A DNA stretch of 64,000 bases from Marinobacter salicampi (GTDB lineage Bacteria > Pseudomonadota > Gammaproteobacteria > Pseudomonadales > Oleiphilaceae), in NCBI RefSeq assembly GCF_011074795.1, contig NZ_JAAMPF010000014.1:62001-126000 (forward strand), read 5' to 3'. A program made the position numbers and the translations under genes. Of this stretch, positions 19,094 to 28,843 are shown piece after piece. Numbering within the stretch: position 1 is the stretch's first letter; each line of letters opens with the position of its first letter. The notes below the pieces were generated by a model, which was given only the letters and a program-made list of their open reading frames with translations, had not been told where the DNA came from and ran no database searches.

Positions 19094-19606
19094 ATGACCA
19101 CAGAAAATACCGTCGCGCCCTGGTACCGCCAGCCCTGGTTCTGGTTCCTGCTTATCTTCCCCGGTGCATCGATCATCTGGTGCACGATTGCCATCACCGT
19201 GGCGATGAATAGCAATAATTCCATGGTGACGGATGATTACTCGAAAGAAGGGCGAGGCATCAATATGGAAATAGCCCGTGACCAGAAAGCCATTGACCTT
19301 AACCTGCAGGCCGGCCTTAGCTTTACTGATGCCGAGCTGCGGCTGGCCATTGAAGGCCCCGCTGACCAGCGTCAGGCCCCCTACCTGATTCTGAACCTGT
19401 ACCATCCGACCCTGGATACCCGCGACCGTACCATCCAGTTGCAGCAGACCGGAATCGGTCAATACAGGGCCGAACTGCCCCGCAATCTTGATGGGCGCTG
19501 GTACCTGGATCTCCGGGGCCCTTCAAACGACTGGCGTCTCAAGGGCGAGGTCACCCTTCCAGCCACTTCCACGCTGAACCTGGAAGCGGCAGCAAACAAG
19601 GGGTGA
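19094..19606 (+). CDS. ccoH: cbb3 oxidase assembly protein CcoH (FixH family)
   Basis: A 170-residue single-pass membrane protein. The N-terminal PWYRQPWFWFLLIFPG is characteristic of gammaproteobacterial FixH/CcoH, and the helix spans about residues 16-38. The periplasmic domain holds YHPTLDTRD and LDGRWYLDLRG, also typical. CcoH associates with the oxidase during assembly. Its TGA overlaps the GTG start of ccoI (GTGA), so the two are translationally coupled. Confidence 0.9.
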   Translation: MTTENTVAPWYRQPWFWFLLIFPGASIIWCTIAITVAMNSNNSMVTDDYSKEGRGINMEIARDQKAIDLNLQAGLSFTDAELRLAIEGPADQRQAPYLILNLYHPTLDTRDRTIQLQQTGIGQYRAELPRNLDGRWYLDLRGPSNDWRLKGEVTLPATSTLNLEAAANKG

Positions 19607-22065
19607 GCACCAGCACCTGCTACCACTGCGGGGAGCCTGCCCTGGGCTCTCCGCCGATAACTCTTGGCGTTGGTGACGAGCAGCAGAACTTCTGTTGCTA
19701 CGGCTGTAAGGCGGTATTCGAAACCATAGAGGCTGAAGGCCTGACCGGATTTTACCGGCACCGTACCGAGCAGGCGCTCACGCCCAGAGCACTGACGGAG
19801 TCTGAGCGGGAACAGATCAGGGAGCTGGACCATCCGCTGGTTCAGAAATCCTTTGTGGTGCCGGTGAAAGCGGGACTGGAAGCCCAGTTGCTAATCGAGG
19901 GGATCACCTGTGCGGCCTGCATCTGGCTGATCGAGAATCACCTGGGGCAACGTCCGGGTGTGATCGCCTTTTCCGTCAACCACAGCACCCAGCGGGCACG
20001 TCTTGTGTGGTCACCGGAACAGACCACCCTGAGCAACCTGTTGCTTGCTATCCACGAACTGGGTTATCGGGCCAGGCCCTTCCAGCCGGATGAGGCTGAG
20101 CGCGCGCTGCAGGCCGAGAAGCGTTCCGCGCTAATCAGGCTGTGTGTGGCGGGCATCGGTTCCATGCAGACGATGATGCTGGCGTTTCCCCTCTATTTTG
20201 AGCTGGTCAGCGACCTGTCAGGCGACTTCATTCAGCTATTCCGCTGGTTCAGCCTGCTGGTGGCAACACCGGTGGTGCTATACAGCGCCCGGCCTTTCTT
20301 CAGCAATGCCCTGAGGGATATCAGAACCCGCCACCTGACCATGGACGTGCCAGTCGCCGTCGCCATTGGTCTGGCTTACACTGCCAGCGCCTGGGTGACG
20401 GTATTTGGTGGTGAAGAAGTCTATTTTGAGTCGGTCTGCATGTTTACTTTCTTTCTCGCCCTGGGCCGTTACATTGAAATGCAGGCCCGCTACCGAGCCG
20501 GACTGACCGGTAATGCTCTGGGGTCGGTACAACCTGCGGTTGCCTCTGTGGTCCGGGCTGGTGGCGAAACCGAGGTGGTGCCGGTGCACGAGCTGGTGGA
20601 GGGCGACCTGATCCGGGTCAAGCCCGGCGAGACCCTGCCGGTGGACGGGGAGATTACGGCTGGCCGGTCGACCCTGAATGAGGCGGCCCTCACCGGCGAG
20701 TACCTGCCAGAAACGAGGCAACCGGGTGACCCCGCCCACGCCGGCAGCATCAATGGCGAAGGGCCCCTGACCGTACGTGTGCTGCGAACCGGCGCCAAAA
20801 CAAGGCTGTCGGGCATCCTGCGAATCCTGGACAGGGTCCAGTCAGAAAAAGCCCCGGCCGCTAGAATGGCCGACCGCATTGCCAAGGTCTTTGTAAGCCG
20901 GGTCCTCATCATAGCGCCGATGGTATGGCTCGGGTGGTGGTACGTCGGCGCCGACAATGCTTTCGACATCACCCTTTCGGTGCTGGTGGTGACCTGCCCC
21001 TGCGCGCTATCACTGGCAACTCCGACCGCGATAACAAGCGCAACCATGCGGCTTCGCAAGCTCGGCTTCCTGCCCACCCGCGCTCATACCCTGGAGTCCC
21101 TTGGCACCGTTGATACGGTGGTATTCGACAAAACCGGTACCCTGACCGAAGGAGAACTGCGCCTGATACGCACCCAGACCTTCGCAGAGCTGGACGCAAA
21201 CCAATGCCTGGCACTGGCCGCAGGGCTGGAACAGTATTCAGAACATCCCATCGCCCAGGTCTTCAAAAACCAGAAGCCGGCTGTTACCACTGACGTGACA
21301 AACCATATCGGCGATGGTCTTGCGGGCAAGACAGCTGGTAATCGCAATGTCTATATCGGGCATGCCGAGTTTGTGGCATGTCACACCAGTCATTCCTTGC
21401 CCTCCTGGCGCAGCGATGCAGGCCTTGAGATCTGGCTTGCGGACGACGAGGGCTGGCTCGCCTGCTTCGTGCTGGACGACTCGCCGCGTCAGGACGCGGT
21501 CCAGACCGTCGCTGCTCTGCAGGCCCAGGGCATTCGCACTGTGTTACTGAGCGGCGACCGCTCCGGCCATGTAGCCCGCATTGGTGCCCTGCTGAACATT
21601 GACGAAGCGATCGGGCAGGCTTCGCCAGAGCGCAAGCTGGAGGTTCTGGAATCCTTAAAGCAGCAGGGACGCACCATCATGATGGTGGGTGATGGGCTAA
21701 ACGATCTGCCTTCAATGGCAGGAGCAACCGTGTCGGTGGCCATGGGCTCGGCGGCCGACCTTACCCGACTCAAGGCTGACGCTGTCCTGCTCAATGGCCA
21801 GCTTCGTCAGCTATTGGCAGCACTGGATATAAGCCGGCGGACCCGGGTCGTTATCCGGCAGAATATGGCCTGGGCCCTGGGCTACAATCTCTGCGCCCTG
21901 CCCCTGGCTGCTGCCGGGCTGGTTCCGCCCTGGCTTGCGGCCATCGGTATGTCAGCCAGTTCACTGCTGGTGGTGCTGAATGCTCTCCGGCTGGGGAAAG
22001 ACCGCTCCACAGTGGCCGCTGCACCGGCGCAACCCGCGCTTGTTGGCGCCGGCCCCGCAGGCTGA
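19603..22065 (+). CDS. ccoI: Copper-transporting P-type ATPase CcoI
   Basis: An 820-residue P1B ATPase that exports copper for cbb3 maturation. The N-terminus has a cysteine-rich metal-binding domain (CYHCGEP, FCCYGCKAVFE), then a heavy-metal-associated domain with GITCAACIWLIE. The actuator loop has LTGEYLPE, the sixth helix has the copper-selective CPCALSLATPTA, the phosphorylation site is DKTGTLTEG and the hinge is GDGLNDLPSMAGA. The start is GTG 19603 overlapping the ccoH stop. The double N-terminal domain is typical of FixI/CcoI rather than CopA. Confidence 0.95.
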   Translation: MSTSTCYHCGEPALGSPPITLGVGDEQQNFCCYGCKAVFETIEAEGLTGFYRHRTEQALTPRALTESEREQIRELDHPLVQKSFVVPVKAGLEAQLLIEGITCAACIWLIENHLGQRPGVIAFSVNHSTQRARLVWSPEQTTLSNLLLAIHELGYRARPFQPDEAERALQAEKRSALIRLCVAGIGSMQTMMLAFPLYFELVSDLSGDFIQLFRWFSLLVATPVVLYSARPFFSNALRDIRTRHLTMDVPVAVAIGLAYTASAWVTVFGGEEVYFESVCMFTFFLALGRYIEMQARYRAGLTGNALGSVQPAVASVVRAGGETEVVPVHELVEGDLIRVKPGETLPVDGEITAGRSTLNEAALTGEYLPETRQPGDPAHAGSINGEGPLTVRVLRTGAKTRLSGILRILDRVQSEKAPAARMADRIAKVFVSRVLIIAPMVWLGWWYVGADNAFDITLSVLVVTCPCALSLATPTAITSATMRLRKLGFLPTRAHTLESLGTVDTVVFDKTGTLTEGELRLIRTQTFAELDANQCLALAAGLEQYSEHPIAQVFKNQKPAVTTDVTNHIGDGLAGKTAGNRNVYIGHAEFVACHTSHSLPSWRSDAGLEIWLADDEGWLACFVLDDSPRQDAVQTVAALQAQGIRTVLLSGDRSGHVARIGALLNIDEAIGQASPERKLEVLESLKQQGRTIMMVGDGLNDLPSMAGATVSVAMGSAADLTRLKADAVLLNGQLRQLLAALDISRRTRVVIRQNMAWALGYNLCALPLAAAGLVPPWLAAIGMSASSLLVVLNALRLGKDRSTVAAAPAQPALVGAGPAG

Positions 22066-22108
22066 TAATTTGGTCGTGGTCCGACCCTGAAACACGAGGA
22101 CAGGTTTT

Positions 22109-22366
22109 ATGAAAATCGTTTTTATACTCGTCCCCATCACTCTGGTCCTGGTCGCGCTGGGTATTCTGCTGTTTTCCTGGGCCGTCCGGAATGGTCAGTA
22201 CGACGACCTCGACGGCCCTGCTCACCGCATCCTGTACGACGATGACAAGGACATGATTCCTGACGATGCGCGCCAGGACAAGCCGGCACACGGCAAAATC
22301 CAGCCACCGGAGGGCCCCGCTGAGCAGAGTAGCGAAGCAGGCGCCCGGGAAAAGCCCGACCAGTAG
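22109..22366 (+). CDS. ccoS: cbb3 oxidase maturation protein CcoS
   Basis: An 85-residue single-helix protein starting MKIVFILVPITLVLVALGILLF and continuing with WAVRNGQYDDLDGPAHRIL, the CcoS signature. It is needed for cofactor insertion into cbb3. The tail (about residues 45-85) is long and charged. Its TAG overlaps the GTG of the next gene by one base. Confidence 0.93.
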   Translation: MKIVFILVPITLVLVALGILLFSWAVRNGQYDDLDGPAHRILYDDDKDMIPDDARQDKPAHGKIQPPEGPAEQSSEAGAREKPDQ

Positions 22367-23055
22367 TGGACGCGCCCCTTTACCTCAGTTATTCCAGCGC
22401 GTTTTTAATCGGCCTGTTGGGCAGTACCCACTGCCTCGGGATGTGTGGCGGCATCAGTGCGTCTCTTTCCATGGCGCTGCCTGTTGGGCCCGGTTTCAGG
22501 TGGCGCCAGACCCTGATGCTGCTGTGCTTCAATGGGGGGCGCATTGGAAGTTACGTGCTGCTGGCCACCCTGATTGCCCTGCTGAGCAACTCGGCAACGG
22601 AGCAATGGGCACTGCTTGGCCCGGCGCTGCGAACGGTGGCGGGGCTCTTGCTGATTGCCATGGGGCTGTCCATGGCCCAGTGGTGGCAGGGCATCCGGCG
22701 GGTAGAACGGGTGGGAGCACCAGTCTGGCGCCGGCTTTCACCTTTAACCCGGCACTTCATACCTGTGAAGCGTCCCGGCCAGGCACTGGCGCTGGGCTCT
22801 TTGTGGGGCTGGCTTCCCTGCGGCCTGGTCTACAGCACGCTGGGCTGGGCTGCGCTCCAGCCCTCAGTGCCAAGCGCCGCGCTGACCATGTTCTGTTTTG
22901 GCCTGGGCACACTTCCTTCGATGTTCGCTACCGGTTACGCCGCCACCTGGATCAAACGCCTGCGCCAGCACCGGTATTTCCGCCAGCTTGCCGGGGTTCT
23001 GCTGATCGCCTTTGGGCTGTGGACCTTGCCGTTTATGGCTCTGCTCCACCACTAG
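22366..23055 (+). CDS. Sulfite exporter TauE/SafE-like membrane protein, cbb3-linked
   Basis: A 229-residue protein with about six transmembrane helices, of the DsbD-beta/SafE type. LLGSTHCLGMCGGISASLS and GSLWGWLPCGLVYSTLGW carry Cys residues in the pattern of the DsbD_2 domain. In pseudomonads the same gene follows ccoS, and a role in copper or thiol supply for the oxidase is suspected but not established. The start GTG 22366 overlaps the ccoS stop. The gene ends 12 bases from the convergent ttcA stop. The hemN and anr genes that often follow are not here. Confidence 0.85.
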   Translation: MDAPLYLSYSSAFLIGLLGSTHCLGMCGGISASLSMALPVGPGFRWRQTLMLLCFNGGRIGSYVLLATLIALLSNSATEQWALLGPALRTVAGLLLIAMGLSMAQWWQGIRRVERVGAPVWRRLSPLTRHFIPVKRPGQALALGSLWGWLPCGLVYSTLGWAALQPSVPSAALTMFCFGLGTLPSMFATGYAATWIKRLRQHRYFRQLAGVLLIAFGLWTLPFMALLHH

Positions 23056-23067
23056 CGACCTGTTCGG

Positions 23068-23988
23068 TTAAAGATTGAGAACGTCCAGCTGTTCATAACC
23101 CGGTGTCTCCGTCTTTGCTGTCTTGGCGCCTGCGTCCCGGAGCCTGTTAGCGGTAAAATCGTACAGCTGCGGATCAGCCAGATGTGAAGGCGCGACGTTG
23201 CAGACCGAACGGAACATGGCTTCCAGTCGGCCCGGATGCTGTTTATCCCAGCCCTGTAGCATGTCCTTGACCATCTGGCGCTGAAGGTTTTCCTGGGAGC
23301 CGCACAGGTTGCACGGAATGATCGGGTAGCCCTGCAGCTCGGCGAAGCGTGCCAGATCTTTCTCCCGGCAGTAGGCCATAGGCCGGATCACAACATTGCG
23401 GCCGTCATCACTGTGGAGCTTGGGCGGCATGGTCTTGAGAGTGCCGCCGTGGAACATGTTGAGAAACAGTGTCTCAAGCAGGTCGTCCCGGTGGTGGCCG
23501 AGGGCGATCTTGGTGACACCGTGGGCCTCAGCGAAATTATAGAGAATGCCACGACGTAGACGGGAACACAGTCCGCAGGTGGTTTTCCCCTCGGGAATCT
23601 TATCCTTGACGATGCTGTAAGTGTCTTTCTCGATGACGTGGTACTCAACACCCAAGCCCGCCAGATACTCGGGCAGAACATGCTCTGGAAAACCTGGCTG
23701 TTTCTGGTCCAGGTTGACCGCGATGACCTGGAAAGAAACAGGGGCACTTTTCTGAAGCGCCAGCAGTATATCGAGCATGGCGTAGGAGTCCTTGCCACCG
23801 CTCAGACAGCACATGACCTTATCCCCTGCTTCAATCATGGCGAAATCAGCGATCGCCTGCCCGACTTCCCGCCGCAGTCGTTTATATAGCTTCCCGTGCT
23901 CAAGCTTTTGGTTGGGTCCGGGAAAGGGCTGAGTACCAGAGAAGGCCTTAGTGACCGTAAGCTCCGGCGAAACAATAGATTCAGACAT
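23068..23988 (-). CDS. ttcA: tRNA 2-thiocytidine(32) synthetase TtcA
   Basis: TtcA thiolates C32 in certain tRNAs in an ATP- and 4Fe-4S-dependent reaction. The PP-loop is [14 protein letters not shown] (residues 60-73). The cluster-binding cysteines are Cys138 and Cys141 in [12 protein letters not shown] and Cys226 (or Cys229) in IPCNLCGSQ. 306 residues and the [19 protein letters not shown] segment are standard. In relatives ttcA often sits near fnr/anr; here it converges with the SafE-like gene. Confidence 0.95.
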   Translation of the reverse strand: MSESIVSPELTVTKAFSGTQPFPGPNQKLEHGKLYKRLRREVGQAIADFAMIEAGDKVMCCLSGGKDSYAMLDILLALQKSAPVSFQVIAVNLDQKQPGFPEHVLPEYLAGLGVEYHVIEKDTYSIVKDKIPEGKTTCGLCSRLRRGILYNFAEAHGVTKIALGHHRDDLLETLFLNMFHGGTLKTMPPKLHSDDGRNVVIRPMAYCREKDLARFAELQGYPIIPCNLCGSQENLQRQMVKDMLQGWDKQHPGRLEAMFRSVCNVAPSHLADPQLYDFTANRLRDAGAKTAKTETPGYEQLDVLNL

Positions 23989-24158
23989 AGGGCATCAGTA
24001 CAGGTATAGGAGAATGGCGTGATGTGCACAGGGCACGACTGCGAGGATTATACTGGAGCACGCAGCCTGCCGTCACATACCACAGCCTGCAGAGGGCGAT
24101 AAACGCAGGAATCGCCGGACACTTCCCTTAGCTTCGGGGGTGGCATACCATTGCAGCC

Positions 24159-24863
24159 ATGACTTCTGCTCCCGTCCCACCTCGCTGCCGTGCCCCGGCT
24201 GACAGACGCGCCCCTTCAGACACCACCACAGACGCCACGACGGGACTGGACGTTGAGCTGCGAGCTGCTCTCGGGCAGCAGGTCCAGCACATGATGGTTG
24301 CGGTAGAGGCTACTCTACGGGCGCATCCGAAAGGGCTCTCGGAGTTGGCTCTTATTAAAACCCTTCAGTCTCCGCCCTGGCAGTTATTCGGTAAAGTTGA
24401 TTTCAGCGATCCCGCCCGGCTTTACCCCGTGCACTTTCTGACTTTTCACGTCCTGTACCGCCTTAGGGAGGAATTGGTCGAAGCCGAGCAGCAACTCGAG
24501 ATCTCGCCCTTGCTGATTCAGCTTCGACGGAATCCGGTTGTTGCCGGCCAGGGCCCGCCAGCCCACACCGACAAACTCCGGAGCTTTTATCTGGACCTCG
24601 AACAATACTCGCTGTCCGAGAGCAGTATCAGCCAGATGATGAAAGACTTCTGGTCAGGTGGCACTGATGTACGGCCTGACCGATCTGAAGCTTTTGCCGC
24701 CGCCGAAGTGATCGGGTTCGATTATCTCCCGGACAACCTTGACGAGGTAAAATACCGCTTTCGTCGTGCCGTCATGCGGGCGCACCCGGATCGTGGTGGG
24801 AACACGGAGGAGGTCCAGGTGCTTAACGAAGCATTCAGCACCCTGCGGCTTTATTTCAACTGA
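24159..24863 (+). CDS. DnaJ-related protein with C-terminal J domain
   Basis: A 234-residue protein. Residues about 30-150 form the DNAJ_related N-terminal domain (HPKGLSELALIKTLQSPPW, LYPVHFLTFHVLYRLREEL). The C-terminus is a J domain with the invariant HPD in MRAHPDRGGNTEEVQVLNEAF. This architecture is known in Pseudomonas, Marinobacter and Vibrio; it would recruit DnaK to an unknown client. The first 28 residues are Pro/Arg/Thr-rich and may be disordered or upstream of the true start. Confidence 0.88.
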   Translation: MTSAPVPPRCRAPADRRAPSDTTTDATTGLDVELRAALGQQVQHMMVAVEATLRAHPKGLSELALIKTLQSPPWQLFGKVDFSDPARLYPVHFLTFHVLYRLREELVEAEQQLEISPLLIQLRRNPVVAGQGPPAHTDKLRSFYLDLEQYSLSESSISQMMKDFWSGGTDVRPDRSEAFAAAEVIGFDYLPDNLDEVKYRFRRAVMRAHPDRGGNTEEVQVLNEAFSTLRLYFN

Positions 24864-24888
24864 CGTTACGTACCAAGTAGGACTGTTC

Positions 24889-25980
24889 ATGGTTCAATTT
24901 CCGCAAGCCAACGAGGTCTCTTCAAAGGGGCTCAACCTGTCCCGTGCCTGGCAGACCACGAAAAGAACAATCGCAGCTTCGGTACTGCTGTTGCTCGTGA
25001 GCACCCCTGTGCATCCGGACCTGGTTATTTTGCAGTACCACCATGTCAGCTCATCCACACCCGCATCCACCAGCACCACCCCCGCCCTTTTCCGGGCCCA
25101 ACTGGAAATGATCGAACGTCTCGGGCTTGAGGTCGTCCCGCTGGACAAAGGTACAGGAGACGCGCTGGAAGGCAGACTTGACGAGCGCCAGCAGGTGGCG
25201 ATTACCTTTGACGATGCGTACAGCTCCGTGTGGGATACCGCCGCACCCATTCTGGAGGAGTTTGGTTATCCCTTCACCGTTTTCGTCAACACCGGCGCCA
25301 TCGGTCGACGGGACTACATGACCTGGGAACAGCTGGGCACCTGGGCGGAAAAGCCTGAGGTTCTGATAGCAAACCACAGTGAAGACCACGGCCACCTGCC
25401 CCAGAAACCCGATGAATCCAACAGGCACTGGCGGCAACGCATAGAGGCCAGTCTGGACAAGGCCCAGGCCGAACTTGAGAAAAGGCTGGGTAAAGCGCCG
25501 CCGTTATTTGCGTACCCCTACGGCGAGTTCGATGACAAGCTCGAGGCTGCGATAGCCAAGCGGGGCTGGCTGGGTTTTGGCCAGCAGTCGGGTCCTGTTG
25601 GAGATACGTCGGTTGCAACGCGTGTGCCCCGATTCCCCGTGGCCACCTCGTTTGGCCAGCTCGACACTCTGGAGACCAAGCTGAGAAGTCGCGCCCTCCC
25701 TGTACCGGGCGACGACCTTCCAAGCGGTGTGCTCGAGGATAACCCGCCCAGACTGAGCCTGACGCTGCCGGATAATCTGGACTCCGGGCGCCTCAACTGT
25801 TTTGCTTCGGGCCAGGGCCGGATTCCGGTTGAGACTGGAGCTAAAGGCCGGGTGGACGTCCAGGCAGACAATGAGTTTTCATCCCGGCGCCTGCGCTACA
25901 ACTGCACCTACCCGCTGAAAGACGGCGTCTATTACTGGCTCTCTCACCAATGGGTGGACCTAAGTAGACCGGAAGACTGA
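24889..25980 (+). CDS. Secreted polysaccharide deacetylase family protein
   Basis: A 363-residue carbohydrate esterase family 4 protein with an N-terminal hydrophobic segment (TIAASVLLLLVSTPVHP), so probably exported. The NodB domain starts LVILQYHHVS and has the metal-binding ITFDDAYSSVWDTAAP with the Asp-Asp pair, NHSEDHGHL supplying His ligands, and FAYPYGEFDD. The layout resembles the N-terminal domain of PgaB without its glycosidase half. A C-terminal beta domain (about 255-363) contains LNCFASGQGRIP. ATG 24889 has TAGGA upstream. Substrate unknown. Confidence 0.88.
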   Translation: MVQFPQANEVSSKGLNLSRAWQTTKRTIAASVLLLLVSTPVHPDLVILQYHHVSSSTPASTSTTPALFRAQLEMIERLGLEVVPLDKGTGDALEGRLDERQQVAITFDDAYSSVWDTAAPILEEFGYPFTVFVNTGAIGRRDYMTWEQLGTWAEKPEVLIANHSEDHGHLPQKPDESNRHWRQRIEASLDKAQAELEKRLGKAPPLFAYPYGEFDDKLEAAIAKRGWLGFGQQSGPVGDTSVATRVPRFPVATSFGQLDTLETKLRSRALPVPGDDLPSGVLEDNPPRLSLTLPDNLDSGRLNCFASGQGRIPVETGAKGRVDVQADNEFSSRRLRYNCTYPLKDGVYYWLSHQWVDLSRPED

Positions 25981-25981
25981 T

Positions 25982-27115
25982 TCAGGGCTCGATTTCAGTG
26001 ATACTGATCAGGCCATGCTGGCGATGCGTGAGCGCCTGTGGTCCGCGACGGGTTTCGAAAACGGTCTGGCCAGCCAGATCCTCGGCCCGGGTGAAAATCA
26101 GCAGCCATCGTTCGCCCCGCTGGGGAAACACTGGCACGAACGCCTCTGTATAGCCCTGCCTGGCCCAGCTTTCAGGCGTAAAGCTGGTCACCATGTCGGT
26201 AACCAGTCTTAACGGCGTCATATTACTGTCGAGAAAAGCAAGGGAAGGCACAAAGAGCCCATCGGTAGCATAGGAGCGCAGACGCATCACAAAGCTGTCG
26301 CTGCTGGACTCCGCCGGCAGCAGCACCAGGCGATAGCTGCTGCCCCCCGACGTAAAGTCGTATTGGCCACCTTCAGGCGCAAGATCGACCTGAAACTCCC
26401 GGCCGGAGGACCAGGGCACCACATCGGAAACCGGAAGGTTGTCACAACAACTGCGGCGCCACTTATCAAACAAGGTCTCGCCAGCGGGTGCGATACCCAG
26501 CACTGCAAACGCTTCCGGCTCATCAGGCTCAGCCCGGGCCCATTGCCCTTGTGCAGGAGACGGGGTTTTGGTCGCATCTTCGGGGCGCTGGTAGACGCTG
26601 GCGGGCGTCAGCGTGACGGGTTCCCGTATCAGACCCTTTTCCACATCCGATCGCATGTCGGGACGATAGTAGCTCGCTCTTATCTGGCCCTGGGCGTCCT
26701 GCCAGGTGTAATACGGCATCGGGTCCCCGGGCCTGACAAAGCCGGCGGCCTCCAAGGCGTTACCGTCCGGGAAGTTTTCCATATTGAATTCATCCCGCGG
26801 AGTCCCGTCGCCCGCGGAGGTTGCAGCTGATCCGGATGCTTCGGTAGTGGCGGGCTCTGGGGATTCCTTCGACGCCCTCGCCTCGCCCCGAGTTCCCGTG
26901 GAGTCGGCCGCTTTCGCTTCCTCCGATTGTTCAGATTTGTCCTCGGGGTTTTTATTCTGTTCCCGGGGCACACGGGTGGACTGGAGCTGGCCGGACGCAT
27001 CCACCCAGGTGTAGTAGCCTTCCCTGTCAAGAAGGGGGGCTCCCTGCTGACAGCCTGTCAATATCACCAGCCCTGCCAGCAATGGAGGGCCGAAGTACCT
27101 GGTCGTCATTTTCAT
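25982..27115 (-). CDS. MalM-like lipoprotein with two DUF4124-like repeats
   Basis: A 377-residue lipoprotein (lipobox LTGC, Cys22). Two similar motifs, YYTWVDASGQLQSTRVP near the N-terminus and PYYTWQDAQGQIRASYYRP near residue 135, look like DUF4124 segments, separated by a long Ser/Glu/Ala linker. The C-terminal 170 residues resemble MalM, the periplasmic protein of the maltose operon: a CC pair, FTSGGSSYRLVLLPAES, LFVPSLAFLDSNMTPLR and LLIFTRAEDLAGQTVFE. No maltose genes are nearby. It is the last of four same-strand envelope genes and abuts the convergent deacetylase. Confidence 0.75.
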   Translation of the reverse strand: MKMTTRYFGPPLLAGLVILTGCQQGAPLLDREGYYTWVDASGQLQSTRVPREQNKNPEDKSEQSEEAKAADSTGTRGEARASKESPEPATTEASGSAATSAGDGTPRDEFNMENFPDGNALEAAGFVRPGDPMPYYTWQDAQGQIRASYYRPDMRSDVEKGLIREPVTLTPASVYQRPEDATKTPSPAQGQWARAEPDEPEAFAVLGIAPAGETLFDKWRRSCCDNLPVSDVVPWSSGREFQVDLAPEGGQYDFTSGGSSYRLVLLPAESSSDSFVMRLRSYATDGLFVPSLAFLDSNMTPLRLVTDMVTSFTPESWARQGYTEAFVPVFPQRGERWLLIFTRAEDLAGQTVFETRRGPQALTHRQHGLISITEIEP

Positions 27116-27180
27116 AATATCCGGCCATAAACCTTCTGCCGGCTGGCCTGTGCCCGATACGGAAGGTTCAGAACTTTTGT

Positions 27181-28806
27181 TCAGAACTTTGTTCGGAAGC
27201 TCAGACCGGCGGCGGCAAAGCGGAAAGACGTTTTAACGTCCAGTCCGGCATAGGGGTTGTAGATAATATTGGTGATATTGTCACAGTTCAGGTTGCAACT
27301 GCCATTGGCCGGTATCTCTTCAATAGACTGCATGTAGCTTAGATGCATGTCCACTCGAGTATCCTTGTCCCACTGATACCCCATCCCTACGCTGTAAAGA
27401 CTGGCGTCGCCTATAGGCGCCATGATCTGTCTCTGATCATCCGGTATGACCGAGTCTCTTATCTCGACCCCAAACCTGAGATCAAGCCTTGATGAGGCAT
27501 GGATCTCAAGCCCGAACCCGTAGTTCCATACATCTGTCATACCCAGGGGTAACTTGAGGGAGTCTGAGGTCGCATTGTCGGGGGATAGTATGCGTGCCGC
27601 ATTCAGGAACTCCAGATTCCTGTCAAACTGCAGGTTCAGGGCGTCCCACTGGCTGTAGTCGGTCCAGCCTACATCGGCATTGATGGTTAGCAGACGGTGA
27701 ACATCGATACTGACACCTGTCTGGAAGTGCTGGGGATACGTCAGATCCAGTGAGACATTACCTGACTCCCGCGGAGCACCTGAGGGCAGGCTCAGTATCG
27801 CTGAACCGATGGCGCCCAGAATGGAGCTGTTAACGCTCTGCCAGAAGCCCGACCAGTCGTCGGTGTACTCGATGTTGAAGCTTCCCTTCAGGTTCATATC
27901 GGCTTCGGAGGTGTAACTCGCACCCCAGTTGAACCAGTCCGTAGGCTCCCACATTACCCCTAACGCATAGGTTGGCGATAACGATTCCTGCACATCCAGG
28001 CTTAGCGCACCAATCTCGTCCCAAGGCCCGACGTTACCACCGCAAAGAGCAATCCAGGGAGCCAGCGGTTCATCCCCCGACTCACAATTAAACGCATCCT
28101 GAAGTACTTCCGCCACCCCCATCAGAAGGTTGGGCGCGCGCATGACCTGATCTGCCGCCACACCCATGTGGGACAGGTGAATCCCGGCACCGACAGACCA
28201 CTCGTCGTTGATCTTGTAGCCCACGCTGGGAGACAGATAGGTCACCCGCTGCAAGGCGGTCGCCTTGGGCATGAAACGTCCAGGATCATCACTGTCTCGA
28301 ACATAGCCGGCGACAAATGGCAGGTAAAAGGCATTGGCAAAGGTAAGCTTTGAACCAGGCTCATTCAGGCTGATGCCACCCGAGGGAGCAACAGCGGGTC
28401 CCGGAGGCAGTCTCTGGATACCCAGGCCGGGAACATATAGGGCAGCGGTGTTGGTGTGACTGTGGGTATTGGCCACCGGGTCCCGCTGTTCTCCGGTCAG
28501 CGGGTCGATTTCGAGGCCATCAATGCCAAATATTTCATAGCCTTCGGGCGCGTAGAAATCCGCGTCGATATCCAGGTAAACGGAAGTAATGTTGACCTCA
28601 AGCTGTCGGCCATCAAGCTTGGTCAGACCTGCCGGATTGTAATGGATGGCCATGACACCAGGCGGATCCGCCGTAACGGCGTTGCCTAAAGCCAGCGCTT
28701 TTGGGTGATTGACCAGATTCTGACCCAGCTGTGCCTGGGCGCTGCAGGTAACCACGGACGCGGCAATAGCTCCGAGCAGACGTTTTCTGTGTGCGGTTAA
28801 TTCCAT
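27181..28806 (-). CDS. FadL/OmpP1/TodX-family outer membrane channel
   Basis: A 541-residue outer-membrane beta-barrel with signal peptide (LLGAIAASVVTCSAQA). FadL features are GQNLVNHPKALALGNA, IHYNPAGLTKLDG near the N-terminal hatch, many alternating-hydrophobic strands and a terminal Phe (LSFRTKF). The family imports long-chain fatty acids, alkanes and aromatics. At 541 residues it is longer than E. coli FadL (about 446), with extra loops including a Cys-containing one around DAFNCESGDEPLAPW. In Marinobacter a FadL-family protein takes up alkanes, so a similar role is possible. GGAAGG precedes the ATG. Confidence 0.85.
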   Translation of the reverse strand: MELTAHRKRLLGAIAASVVTCSAQAQLGQNLVNHPKALALGNAVTADPPGVMAIHYNPAGLTKLDGRQLEVNITSVYLDIDADFYAPEGYEIFGIDGLEIDPLTGEQRDPVANTHSHTNTAALYVPGLGIQRLPPGPAVAPSGGISLNEPGSKLTFANAFYLPFVAGYVRDSDDPGRFMPKATALQRVTYLSPSVGYKINDEWSVGAGIHLSHMGVAADQVMRAPNLLMGVAEVLQDAFNCESGDEPLAPWIALCGGNVGPWDEIGALSLDVQESLSPTYALGVMWEPTDWFNWGASYTSEADMNLKGSFNIEYTDDWSGFWQSVNSSILGAIGSAILSLPSGAPRESGNVSLDLTYPQHFQTGVSIDVHRLLTINADVGWTDYSQWDALNLQFDRNLEFLNAARILSPDNATSDSLKLPLGMTDVWNYGFGLEIHASSRLDLRFGVEIRDSVIPDDQRQIMAPIGDASLYSVGMGYQWDKDTRVDMHLSYMQSIEEIPANGSCNLNCDNITNIIYNPYAGLDVKTSFRFAAAGLSFRTKF

Positions 28807-28843
28807 GACGTTCGTTCCTTCCCCAATAACGTCTCCAGTACCA

